A stretch of DNA of 5,103 nt from an uncultured Actinomycetes bacterium (GCA_946481495.1 CAMLNW010000198.1:1-5103); one strand, 5' to 3'; positions 1-5,103 are shown, counted from the first letter of the stretch. Numbers and translations are program-made. Notes: generated from the letters alone by a model not told the origin.

Positions 1-393
1 GAGGACATCCACTCGCTCGCCTCGGCGCTCGACGACGCGCTCGACCTGACCGAGGAGGCCGCTGACTTCCTCGGCCTCTACAAGATCGAGGCGCCGATGG
101 AGCAGGGCGTCGAGCTGACCGGTGTGCTGCGCGACTGCGGCCGCGAGCTGGCGGCCGCGTTGCAGAACATGACCGCGCTCGAGCAGCTAGGACCGCACAT
201 CGCCGCAGTCGACGAGCTCGAGGACGAGGGCGACCGGATCAGCCGCCGCGCACTGGTCGCGCTGTTCGCCGGCGGGATCGACCCGATGGTCGTGATCCGC
301 TGGAAGGATGTCATCGACCGGCTCGAGCAGGCGGTCGACGCCTGCGATCGCGTCGCCCACGTGCTCGAGGGCATCGCCGTCAAGCACAGTTGA
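1..393 (+). CDS. DUF47 / PhoU-like phosphate transport accessory protein, 3' part
   Basis: This is the last 130 residues of a DUF47 family protein; the reading frame is open at the left edge, so the 5' end lies outside the window. Family members are usually a little over 200 residues, so roughly the first 80 are missing. Visible family signatures are an acidic helix EDIHSLASALDD at the very start, VDELEDEGDRISR in the middle (PhoU-like acidic, metal-binding type helix), and the closing helices RWKDVIDRLEQAVDACDRVA followed by VLEGIAVKHS, a very typical DUF47 ending. The family is all-helical and cytoplasmic, related to PhoU, and is usually encoded next to a PiT-type low-affinity phosphate permease, whose uptake it is thought to modulate. 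No permease gene follows here, so one would be expected upstream. The nearby sixA and ppk1 genes support a phosphate role. Identification is firm; the exact regulatory role is inferred. Confidence 0.92.
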   Translation, partial: EDIHSLASALDDALDLTEEAADFLGLYKIEAPMEQGVELTGVLRDCGRELAAALQNMTALEQLGPHIAAVDELEDEGDRISRRALVALFAGGIDPMVVIRWKDVIDRLEQAVDACDRVAHVLEGIAVKHS

Positions 394-409
394 CGGCGGC
401 CGGTCGTCA
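391..409. terminator. Candidate hairpin between convergent stop codons
   Basis: An inverted repeat fills the 13-base gap between the DUF47 and sixA stop codons and includes both stops in its arms. TGACGGC (391-397) pairs with GTCGTCA (403-409) around the loop GGCCG, giving seven pairs with one G-U in the plus-strand transcript. In the minus-strand transcript one pair becomes an A-C mismatch. No U-tract follows on either strand, so this is at best a weak or U-less bidirectional terminator. In sequence this GC-rich, a chance hairpin is quite possible. Confidence 0.3.
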
Positions 410-844
410 GCCCAGTCGCGCGAGCAGCTCGAGCTCGTGCGGGCGGAGCAGCAGCTTAAGCTCGCCGCGGTCGATCGCCGCCAGGCCGCTCTTCGGCAGC
501 CGCACCTGGGCGCCGGTCGCGTCGTGGATCGCCATCGAGAAGTCGGGCTCGTGGCCGACCAGCAGCACCGCTTCGCCGTGGCCAGCGGCGACGTCGGTCG
601 GGTCGAACGGACCGCCGCGCAGCGCGCGCTCCTCCCACGGCTCGATCCCGAGCGGCTCGCAGGCCAGCCGCGCCGTCTCGCGGGCACGGACCTTCGGGCT
701 CGTCAGGCAGGCCTCGAGCTCGACGCCGAGAACCTTCAACGCGGCGCCGACGGCACGCGCCTGTTCTTCACCGCGCTCGCTCAGCGGCCGCTCGGCGTCT
801 GGCGATCCGGACTCGGCATGGGCGTGTCGCAGCAGCCAGATCAT
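407..844 (-). CDS. sixA: SixA-type phosphohistidine phosphatase (histidine phosphatase superfamily)
   Basis: This 145-residue protein is a single-domain histidine phosphatase of the SixA type, close in size to E. coli SixA (about 160). The N-terminal motif LLRHAHAE carries the nucleophile His7 with Arg6. LSERGEEQA (residues 21-29) is the usual helix. TSPKVRARETA (48-58) supplies the second phosphate-binding arginine, probably Arg53. VGHEPD (96-101) supplies the second catalytic histidine, His98. SixA enzymes remove phosphate from phosphohistidine, classically on ArcB in E. coli and later on the nitrogen PTS; the substrate here is unknown. The ATG at 844 places the catalytic core at the very N-terminus, as is normal. 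A TTG three codons upstream (853) is an alternative. No good Shine-Dalgarno is seen before either. The gene converges with the DUF47 gene (13-base gap) and is divergent from ppk1. Confidence 0.88.
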   Translation of the reverse strand: MIWLLRHAHAESGSPDAERPLSERGEEQARAVGAALKVLGVELEACLTSPKVRARETARLACEPLGIEPWEERALRGGPFDPTDVAAGHGEAVLLVGHEPDFSMAIHDATGAQVRLPKSGLAAIDRGELKLLLRPHELELLARLG

Positions 845-859
845 CGACCGCAAAGATAT

Positions 860-885
860 TCACACAGAGGCCCGATGGCCTGTGA
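860..885 (+). promoter_or_regulatory. Imperfect hairpin in the sixA-ppk1 divergent gap
   Basis: TCACA (860-864) is the exact reverse complement of TGTGA (881-885), and nested inside, GGCC (869-872) pairs with GGCC (877-880) around the loop CGAT. The result is a 5+4 bp stem with a CAGA bulge on the left arm. The inner stem and loop overlap the in-frame ATG at 875. In a ppk1 transcript starting upstream, this fold would hide that ATG and leave the ATG at 905 free. It could equally be a protein-binding palindrome for either divergent gene, or chance. I found no convincing -35/-10 pair in this gap. Confidence 0.25.
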
Positions 886-904
886 CAATCGAGAGAAGCC
901 GCTG

Positions 905-3073
905 ATGGAGACCTCCACCACACCGCAAGCCGCTACACCGCCCTCGCCGCCACCGTCGCTCGACGCGACCGAGCTCTACGCCAACCGCGAGCTGTCGTGG
1001 CTCGACTTCAACAAGCGCGTGCTCGAGCTCGCCGAGGACGAGCGCACGCCGTTGCTGGAGCGGGTCAAGTTCCTCGCGATCTACACGTCGAACCTCGACG
1101 AGTTCACGATGATCCGGCTCGCCGGCTTGCACGACCAGGTCGATGCCGGCATCGACGCGCGCAAGGCCGACGGGCTGTCGCCGTCGGAGACGATCGAGCG
1201 GATTGTCGGCATCGTCCGCGCGCTCGGAACGCGTCACTCGCACCAGTGGGAGCGCAAGCTGCGACCGGCGCTCGCCGAGCACGGCATCCGCGTGATCGAC
1301 CCGGCCGACTGCAACGCCGCCGAGCTGCGCACGCTCGACAGGATCTTCGAGGAGCAGGTCTTCCCGGTGCTGACGCCGCTGGCGGTCGGCCCCGGCAGAC
1401 CGTTCCCCTACATCTCGAACCTGTCGCTGAGCCTCGGCGTCTGGCTGACCGACCCAGTCACCGGCGACGAGCTGTTCGCGCGCGTGAAGGTGCCGAAGGA
1501 GGTGCTGCCGCGTCTGATCGACATCGGCGAGAACACCTTCGTCCCGCTCGAGGCGGTGATCGCGCGCCACCTCGACAGCCTCTTCCCCGGCATGGAGGTG
1601 CGCAGCCACGCCGCCTTCCGCGTCGTCCGCGACGCCGACTTCACGGTCTCCGACGAGGCCGACGACCTCGTTCGCGCCGTCGAGACCGAGCTGCGCCGCC
1701 GCCGCTTCGGTGAGGTGGTCCAACTCGAGGTCGATGCCGACATGGACCCCGACATGCGCTCCTTCCTGATCGCCCAGACCGAGATCGAGGAGCGGCAGGT
1801 CGTCGACACAGCGGGCATGCTCGACCTGACCGACCTCTGGCAGATCCATGGCCTCGACGGCTTCGCCGACATCCGTGAAGAGTCGTGGACACCGGTCGCG
1901 GCCGGCGCCTTCTCGACCCACGAGGGCAAGGCCGACGTCTTCGCGGCGATGCGCGCTGGCGACCTGCTCGTCCACCACCCCTACGACTCGTTCGCCGCCA
2001 GCGTCGAGCGGTTCGTCGAGCAGGCGGTCGACGACCCCGACGTGCTCGCGATCAAGATGACCGTGTACCGCACGTCCGACGACTCGGCGCTCGTCCCGAT
2101 GCTGATCAAGGCGGCCGAGCGCGGCAAGCAGGCGGTCTGCCTCGTCGAGCTGAAGGCGCGCTTCGACGAGCGCCGCAACATCGGCTGGGCGCGCTCGCTG
2201 GAGGAGGCCGGCGCGCACGTCGTCCACGGCCTGCCGGGATTGAAGACGCACGCCAAGGCGCTGCTGGTCGTGCGCCGCGAGGGTGACGGCGTGGGCCATT
2301 ACGTCCACGTCGGCACCGGCAACTACCACCGCGGCACCGCGCGCCTCTACGAGGACTTCGGCCTCTTCACCTGCGACCGCGACGTGACCGCCGACGTCGC
2401 CGCGCTGTTCAACACGCTGACCGGCGCCGCCCGCCCGCCCGGCTACCGAACCGCGCTGGTGGCGCCGGAGCGGATGCGCGACGGCCTGCTCGACGAGATC
2501 CGCCGCACGATCGATGCCCATGAGGCCGGCCAGCAGACGCGGATCGTCATGAAGATGAACTCGCTCGTCGACCGCCGCTGCATCCGCGCGCTCTACGAGG
2601 CGTCGCAGGCCGGCGTGCCGATCGACCTCAACATCCGCGGCATCTGCTGCCTGGTCCCGGGGATCGCCGGCGTCAGCGACAACATCCGCGTCGTGTCGGT
2701 CGTCGGCCGCTTCCTCGAGCACTCGCGCGTCTACGCCTTCCAGCGCGGCGACGAGCGCCGCTGCTTCATCGGCTCGGCCGACCTGATGCCGCGCAACCTC
2801 GACACGCGCGTCGAGCTGCTCGTGCCGGTCAAGGACGACGCGCTGCGGGGCGAGATCGAGGACGTCATCGAGCGTTGCCTCGCCGACGACACGTTCGCCT
2901 GGGACCTGAGTCCGGACGGCGGCTGGATGCGACGCGAGGGCCGCACTCGCTCGGTCCACAAGGAGCTGGCCGAGCGGGCGCTGGCGCGCGTCCGGCAGCC
3001 GAGCGCCGGCGAGACCGAGGCTCGCGAGGAGCGCGTCCGCGCCAAGCGGCGGTTCGGCCGACTTCGGCGCTAG
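905..3073 (+). CDS. ppk1: Polyphosphate kinase 1
   Basis: This 722-residue enzyme reversibly transfers the gamma phosphate of ATP onto inorganic polyphosphate; E. coli PPK has 688. Catalytic residues keep a constant +14 offset from E. coli numbering. His449 in LKTHAK matches autophosphorylated His435, and His606 in LEHSR matches His592. Arg389 (VYRTSD) and Arg419 (KARFDERR) match the Mg-ligand Arg375/405 pair; Tyr482 (ARLYEDFG) and Arg578 (NIRGICCL) match Tyr468 and Arg564. By the same offset the N domain is about 16-120 (starting at NRELSWLDFN), the H domain 121-335, C1 336-516 and C2 517-701, followed by a short basic tail. The enzyme is probably cytoplasmic or membrane-associated. The ATG at 905 has a weak purine run GAGAGAAG six bases ahead. 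An in-frame ATG at 875, preceded by GAGG only four bases away, would add ten residues. Homology begins near residue 26, so it cannot decide the start. Confidence 0.97.
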   Translation: METSTTPQAATPPSPPPSLDATELYANRELSWLDFNKRVLELAEDERTPLLERVKFLAIYTSNLDEFTMIRLAGLHDQVDAGIDARKADGLSPSETIERIVGIVRALGTRHSHQWERKLRPALAEHGIRVIDPADCNAAELRTLDRIFEEQVFPVLTPLAVGPGRPFPYISNLSLSLGVWLTDPVTGDELFARVKVPKEVLPRLIDIGENTFVPLEAVIARHLDSLFPGMEVRSHAAFRVVRDADFTVSDEADDLVRAVETELRRRRFGEVVQLEVDADMDPDMRSFLIAQTEIEERQVVDTAGMLDLTDLWQIHGLDGFADIREESWTPVAAGAFSTHEGKADVFAAMRAGDLLVHHPYDSFAASVERFVEQAVDDPDVLAIKMTVYRTSDDSALVPMLIKAAERGKQAVCLVELKARFDERRNIGWARSLEEAGAHVVHGLPGLKTHAKALLVVRREGDGVGHYVHVGTGNYHRGTARLYEDFGLFTCDRDVTADVAALFNTLTGAARPPGYRTALVAPERMRDGLLDEIRRTIDAHEAGQQTRIVMKMNSLVDRRCIRALYEASQAGVPIDLNIRGICCLVPGIAGVSDNIRVVSVVGRFLEHSRVYAFQRGDERRCFIGSADLMPRNLDTRVELLVPVKDDALRGEIEDVIERCLADDTFAWDLSPDGGWMRREGRTRSVHKELAERALARVRQPSAGETEAREERVRAKRRFGRLRR

Positions 3074-4182
3074 CTGGCTCGGGTCAAGCCGGCCTCACGA
3101 CAGCCCGCCTCGAGCTCGTCGAGGCCGAAGGCGCCGACGGGACCGAGGGCGCCGCTTTCGCGCATGCCGTCTGCCGCGGCGCGCTGGGCGCCCCAGGCGA
3201 GGATGCCCGCGGTGAAGGTGTAGGGGTCGACGCCGGTCAGGTGGACCTCGGCGAGCTTGGCGCCGCCCACGTTGTAGGCCTCGGCGACGATGTAGGAGCC
3301 GGAGCGGGCACGCTGCTCACGGCCCGGGCCGCCGGTCGAACCGCGCACGAAGCGATCGGCGAGCTTGCCGGTGAGCGAGCGAGCGCCGGGGATCTTCATC
3401 GCTCCGCCGCCCACCAACGAGAATGCCTGCATCGGCCGCGACAGCGGTCCGAACCAGCCGAGGTACGAGTTGACCTCGACAAGTCGCGGATAGGTCGACG
3501 GGAGGCCGAAGTGCTCCGACGATCCGACGGCGATCGCCGGCAGCTCGCGGCCGCGCATCGCGAAGCGGCGGTAGCGATCGGCGTTGCGCACCGTGCGCAG
3601 CGCACCGCCGCGGAAGGCGAACACCGGCTCCATCGCGATCCCCGCCACCGATGCCTTCGTGCCGCCGCTGAAGCTGCTCGGACCCGCACCCGCCCCGGTC
3701 ACGAAGTAGCCGGTGTCGACGCGGACCGCCTCCTCGCCGGCGTCGCGCAGGGCTAGCGCGGCGGCGAGATTGCCGGGGACCCAGTCGTAGCCGAAGGCGG
3801 TGCCCATGCCGATTCCAGCCGCCTCCGCGAGCGGGCCGTAGTGCTCGAAGACACGCCGGATGAAGGGCGGCTCGCCGGTCGAGTCCAGATAGTGGGCGCG
3901 CTTGGCGATCGCCGCCTCGGCCGCGGCATCGCCCCACTTGACGAACGGTCCGACGGTCGCGAGCAGGGCGTCGCCCTGCTCGACCAGTGCGGCAACGCTC
4001 TCCGGCCGCTCGACGTCCGCTACGGCGGTGTCGAAACCGCCGCCGAGCTCGTCGGCGAGCGCCTTCAACCGCCCACCGTCGCGGCCGGCCAGCACGGGAC
4101 GCTGCCCGTGCTCGACGAGCGCCTCGGCGGTCAGGCGGCCGGTATAGCCGGTCGCACCGAAGATGACGATCCGGCCTGCCAC
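3070..4182 (-). CDS. Saccharopine dehydrogenase-like NAD(P)-binding oxidoreductase
   Basis: This 370-residue protein begins with a Rossmann fold: IVIFGATGYTG (5-15) is the dinucleotide-binding glycine motif, and LAGRDGGRL (31-39) follows the second strand, where NADP is often read. TVGPF..WG (76-84), HYLDSTGEPPF (97-107) and FGYDWVPGNLA (130-140) are characteristic of the saccharopine-dehydrogenase-like group that includes mycobacterial trans-acting enoyl reductases. The family is usually near 400 residues, so it looks complete. True saccharopine dehydrogenase (lysine metabolism) is unlikely; the group acts on varied lipid or unknown substrates, and none can be named here. The GTG start at 4182 is supported by GGAGGG three bases upstream. 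It lies 12 bases after the cyclic-nucleotide-binding gene, so the two are probably co-transcribed. Its TAG stop (3072-3070) interlocks with the ppk1 stop. Confidence 0.85.
   Translation of the reverse strand: MAGRIVIFGATGYTGRLTAEALVEHGQRPVLAGRDGGRLKALADELGGGFDTAVADVERPESVAALVEQGDALLATVGPFVKWGDAAAEAAIAKRAHYLDSTGEPPFIRRVFEHYGPLAEAAGIGMGTAFGYDWVPGNLAAALALRDAGEEAVRVDTGYFVTGAGAGPSSFSGGTKASVAGIAMEPVFAFRGGALRTVRNADRYRRFAMRGRELPAIAVGSSEHFGLPSTYPRLVEVNSYLGWFGPLSRPMQAFSLVGGGAMKIPGARSLTGKLADRFVRGSTGGPGREQRARSGSYIVAEAYNVGGAKLAEVHLTGVDPYTFTAGILAWGAQRAAADGMRESGALGPVGAFGLDELEAGCREAGLTRAS
3073..3093 (+). terminator. Possible ppk1 terminator hairpin
   Basis: Directly after the ppk1 stop, GCTGGCT (3073-3079) can pair with AGCCGGC (3087-3093) around the seven-base loop CGGGTCA. 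This gives seven pairs, one of them T-G. There is no U-tract, and the element lies inside the 3' coding end of the opposing oxidoreductase gene, so the sequence is constrained by coding. It is the only hairpin I see in a position to stop ppk1 transcription. Confidence 0.2.
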
Positions 4183-4185
4183 AGT

Positions 4186-4191
4186 CCCTCC
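4186..4191 (-). promoter_or_regulatory. Shine-Dalgarno GGAGGG deciding a GTG start
   Basis: GGAGGG on the minus strand sits three bases ahead of the GTG at 4182, within the 12-base gap after the upstream gene's TAA stop. It supports the GTG as the start of the oxidoreductase gene and suggests translation follows closely on that of the upstream gene. Confidence 0.75.
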
Positions 4192-4194
4192 AGC

Positions 4195-4590
4195 TTAGGC
4201 GCCGGGCAGCCGCGCGGCGGCCGCGGCGCGAATCTGCTCGACGGCGGACGGGACCGTCTTCTCGAGCCGCCGCAGGTCCCAGCGGTCGAGCGTGATCAGC
4301 CGCATCGGCGCGGTCGCGACGACGGTCGCGGTCCGCTTCTCGGTGTCGAGCAGGCCGACCTCGCCGAAGAAGTCGCCCGAACCGAGCTCGGCGACGACCT
4401 CATCGCCGCGACGGACCTCGGCGGTTCCCTCCTCGATCGCCATAAACGTGTAGGCGTAGTCGCCCTCGTCGACGAGGTGCTTGCCCTCGGACACCGACAC
4501 CTCGCTGACGAACGGAGCGACGCTCTCCAGCTCCTCGTCGGAGACGGACTCGAACAGCGGCAGCGACTTCAAGCGGTTGGCGTCCAACAC
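4195..4590 (-). CDS. Stand-alone cyclic-nucleotide-binding domain protein
   Basis: This 131-residue protein is essentially one cNMP-binding (CRP/PKA-type) domain. LKSLPLFESVSDEELESVA (7-25) is the usual entry helix, and EGKHLVDEGDYAYTFMAIEEGTAEV (35-59) covers the first beta strands. The phosphate-binding cassette is GDFFGEVGLLDTEKRTATV (72-90), with Glu77 and Arg86 where ribose- and phosphate-binding residues are expected, so ligand binding looks intact. A short helix follows and no helix-turn-helix, kinase or channel domain, so it is not a CRP-type transcription factor. Its likely role is to sense a cyclic nucleotide and act on a partner protein; the co-transcribed oxidoreductase 12 bases downstream is a candidate. 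The GTG start at 4590 has AGGAG three bases upstream; the adjacent TTG at 4587 would have a more usual six-base spacing. Longer in-frame extensions run through non-homologous sequence and the divergent gene, and were not used. Confidence 0.88.
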   Translation of the reverse strand: MLDANRLKSLPLFESVSDEELESVAPFVSEVSVSEGKHLVDEGDYAYTFMAIEEGTAEVRRGDEVVAELGSGDFFGEVGLLDTEKRTATVVATAPMRLITLDRWDLRRLEKTVPSAVEQIRAAAAARLPGA

Positions 4591-4593
4591 TCT

Positions 4594-4598
4594 CTCCT
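4594..4598 (-). promoter_or_regulatory. Shine-Dalgarno AGGAG for the cNMP-binding gene
   Basis: AGGAG in the context CGAGGAGAGA on the minus strand precedes GTG (4590) by three bases and TTG (4587) by six. It fixes the start of the cyclic-nucleotide-binding protein here, not at any upstream in-frame codon. It leaves open which of the two adjacent codons is used. Confidence 0.7.
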
Positions 4599-4678
4599 CG
4601 TGACGGTACCCCGGGTCCGAGCAATCTATCCCACCGGGCTTCGACATCCGATCTACTGGGCACGCCGTATCCCGACAC

Positions 4679-4750
4679 ATGGCGCGGATCGCGATCATCG
4701 GCAGCGGCGTAGCCGGCTTGACCGCGGCCCACCGCCTCCAGCGCGACCAC
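4679..4750 (+). CDS. FAD/NAD(P)-dependent oxidoreductase, N-terminal fragment cut at junction
   Basis: The first 24 codons read MARIAIIGSGVAGLTAAHRL and then QRDH. This is the opening beta-alpha unit of a flavin- or NAD(P)-binding oxidoreductase: the GxGxxG dinucleotide motif at residues 8-13 comes right after the start, as in amine-oxidase-like and phytoene-desaturase-like flavoproteins. Family members would continue with a strand such as EVTVFEA ending in the acidic ribose-binding residue. Instead the frame, although it stays open, runs into sequence that makes sense only on the opposite strand. The rest of the protein, normally several hundred residues, is absent. The ATG has no visible Shine-Dalgarno. 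It is divergent from the cNMP-binding gene, with 88 bases between starts. Family assignment is good, but specific function cannot be given from so short a piece. Confidence 0.72.
4736..4750. other. Chimeric or recombination junction
   Basis: The plus-strand oxidoreductase stays family-like up to about 4750, and the minus-strand VWFA-related protein stays family-like down to about 4736. Both then turn into the antisense shadow of the other. The roughly 15 bases between these limits are compatible with either side, as expected for a short shared sequence at a join. To the right, wobble positions are richer in A/T: by hand count about 15 of the 77 VWFA-fragment codons end in A or T, far more than in the ppk1 stretches I read. 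Assembly chimerism is the simplest explanation; a real rearrangement is not excluded. Confidence 0.7.
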
Positions 4751-4972
4751 CTCGAGCGTTTGAGGAACCCCATTGTCCGTGAGCACGAAGTCTCCGGCAC
4801 GGAGACCGGCAACGGGATTGCCGCTCGTCGTCACGGTCACATCGATCGTGACCAGATCAGACGTGGAGCGGAACACCGGCTGCGTGGACTGCGGCGTCTG
4901 CGCACTGGTCCCAAAGACGGCCGCGGTGACGCCGATGACGGCCAACGCGGCCACAACGCGGTTGGCGATCAT
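4736..4972 (-). CDS. Secreted VWFA-related domain protein (acidobacterial type), N-terminal fragment
   Basis: The first 79 residues are recognisable. A signal peptide comes first: MIANR, then the hydrophobic run VVAALAVIGVTAAVF, with a plausible cleavage after GTSA (residue 24). Mature sequence follows with PVFRSTSDLVTIDVTVTTS (32-50) and NPVAGLRAGDFVLTDNGVPQ (52-71), then TLEVVALE. This phrase order (V.LVT.DVTV, PV.GL...DF...DNG.PQ) is the standard N-terminal region of the VWFA-related proteins abundant in Acidobacteriota, where a von Willebrand A domain follows. That domain is missing: past residue 79 the frame is only the antisense of the neighbouring flavoprotein start. The ATG at 4972 has AAGGTG eight bases upstream and overlaps the upstream gene's stop as ATGA, indicating coupled translation. 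The family call is good; the function of these extracytoplasmic proteins is not well defined. Confidence 0.75.
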
Positions 4973-5103
4973 CGGTCGCTCACCTTCACGATGGCCGACC
5001 GCAGGCGTCCGATCAGTTCAGGCCAGAAGCGGTTGTCAGCCGCACCGTACTCGCGCCAGGGATCGAGCGGCTGCGGCTGCGCTGAGAGTGAGGCCTCCGT
5101 GAT
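4969..5103 (-). CDS. Unrecognised protein, C-terminal 44 residues
   Basis: The minus-strand frame is open from the right edge and ends in TGA at 4971-4969, overlapping the ATG of the VWFA-related gene by four bases (ATGA). It encodes the C-terminal 44 residues of a protein whose start lies beyond the window. Visible sequence includes ASLSAQPQPLDPWREYG, then ADNRFWPELIGRLRSAIVKV and a final SDR. It looks like a short proline-containing linker followed by a tryptophan-bearing amphipathic helix. I do not recognise the family. Support for it as a real gene comes from the uninterrupted frame, the stop-start overlap, and the Shine-Dalgarno of the next gene lying inside its last codons. Wobble bases are relatively A/T-rich, as in the VWFA fragment, so both probably come from the same genome. 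Confidence 0.6.
   Translation of the reverse strand: MTEASLSAQPQPLDPWREYGAADNRFWPELIGRLRSAIVKVSDR
4981..4986 (-). promoter_or_regulatory. Shine-Dalgarno AAGGTG for the VWFA-related gene
   Basis: AAGGTG on the minus strand lies eight bases ahead of the ATG at 4972, inside the last codons of the upstream gene. Together with the ATGA stop-start overlap, this supports the chosen start and translational coupling of the two genes. Confidence 0.6.

Noticed and set aside
859..888. Pho box or CRP-type site in the sixA-ppk1 gap
   Set aside because: A single TTCAC lacks the 11-base-spaced second repeat of an actinobacterial PhoP box, and TCACA-N16-TGTGA has the half-sites in the wrong order and spacing for a CRP site.
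308..904. In-frame upstream extension of ppk1 over the sixA region
   Set aside because: This stretch is the antisense of a well-supported SixA gene and the end of the DUF47 gene, and PPK1 homology starts only after 905.
860..2959. A 699-codon open frame antisense to ppk1
   Set aside because: It is the product of GC-rich codon structure in the true gene. Its translation is a monotone of V, R, D, A, L and H without any recognisable motif, while the plus strand encodes a complete PPK1 with all catalytic residues.
4591..4678. Divergent promoters between the cNMP-binding and flavoprotein genes
   Set aside because: TAGATT-like and TCTACT-like -10 matches exist, but no acceptable -35 lies at the right spacing; not enough to call.
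4400..4735. Continuation of the VWFA-related frame past the junction
   Set aside because: Beyond residue 79 it is only the antisense of the flavoprotein start, the intergenic gap and the cNMP gene; no VWA domain or metal-binding motif appears.
4751..4756. CTCGAG (XhoI) at the junction as a sign of a cloning join
   Set aside because: CTCGAG recurs throughout this GC-rich sequence because GCTCGAG-type codon pairs are common, so its presence here is not informative.
2875..4782. Long plus-strand frames across the oxidoreductase and cNMP-binding genes
   Set aside because: They are shadows of the minus-strand genes, low in complexity and without family resemblance; the opposite strand shows clear Rossmann and cNMP-binding motifs.
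4591..4812. N-terminal extension of the cNMP-binding protein up to 4812
   Set aside because: It would run through the divergent flavoprotein start and the junction, has no homology, and ignores the AGGAG directly before 4590.
4751..5103. Continuation of the flavoprotein frame to the right edge
   Set aside because: The frame stays open, but the sequence is arginine- and histidine-rich without family features, while the minus strand there carries a signal peptide, a domain signature and an ATGA gene overlap.

Overview
This is a very GC-rich, gene-dense bacterial window. Hand counts of single sequence lines give roughly 70-75% G+C inside the main genes, and most codons end in G or C. The proteins fit a high-GC actinobacterium, possibly of the Thermoleophilia/Solirubrobacterales type. 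That placement is an inference from protein style and composition, not a computed result.

The left two thirds is a phosphate and polyphosphate neighbourhood. It opens with the 3' end of a DUF47/PhoU-like phosphate-transport accessory gene (+, 1-393). A SixA-type phosphohistidine phosphatase (-, 407-844) converges on it. Divergent from sixA is a complete polyphosphate kinase, ppk1 (+, 905-3073), with every catalytic residue I could place by homology to the E. coli enzyme. A 60-base gap separates sixA and ppk1 and holds an imperfect hairpin.

Converging on ppk1 is a minus-strand two-gene operon (4590 to 3070). A small stand-alone cyclic-nucleotide-binding protein comes first, followed 12 bases later by a saccharopine-dehydrogenase-like NAD(P)-binding oxidoreductase. 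The ppk1 and oxidoreductase stop codons interlock in one CTAG tetranucleotide.

The right end (about 4679-5103) does not fit together as an ordinary locus. A plus-strand FAD/NAD(P)-binding oxidoreductase starts cleanly at 4679 and loses its family resemblance after about 24 codons, near 4750. From the right, a minus-strand secreted VWFA-related protein of the type typical of Acidobacteriota starts at 4972 and loses its resemblance at the same point. Its start overlaps the end of an unrecognised upstream gene in an ATGA. The 3' parts of both proteins are missing at one shared point, and base and codon composition shifts there. The simplest reading is a chimeric join of two different genomes in a metagenome assembly; a true recombination breakpoint is the alternative.

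I saw no RNA genes, CRISPR arrays, insertion sequences or convincing novel defence or biosynthetic system. The most noteworthy points are the junction, the interlocked stop codons, and the pairing of a cyclic-nucleotide sensor with an oxidoreductase next to ppk1.
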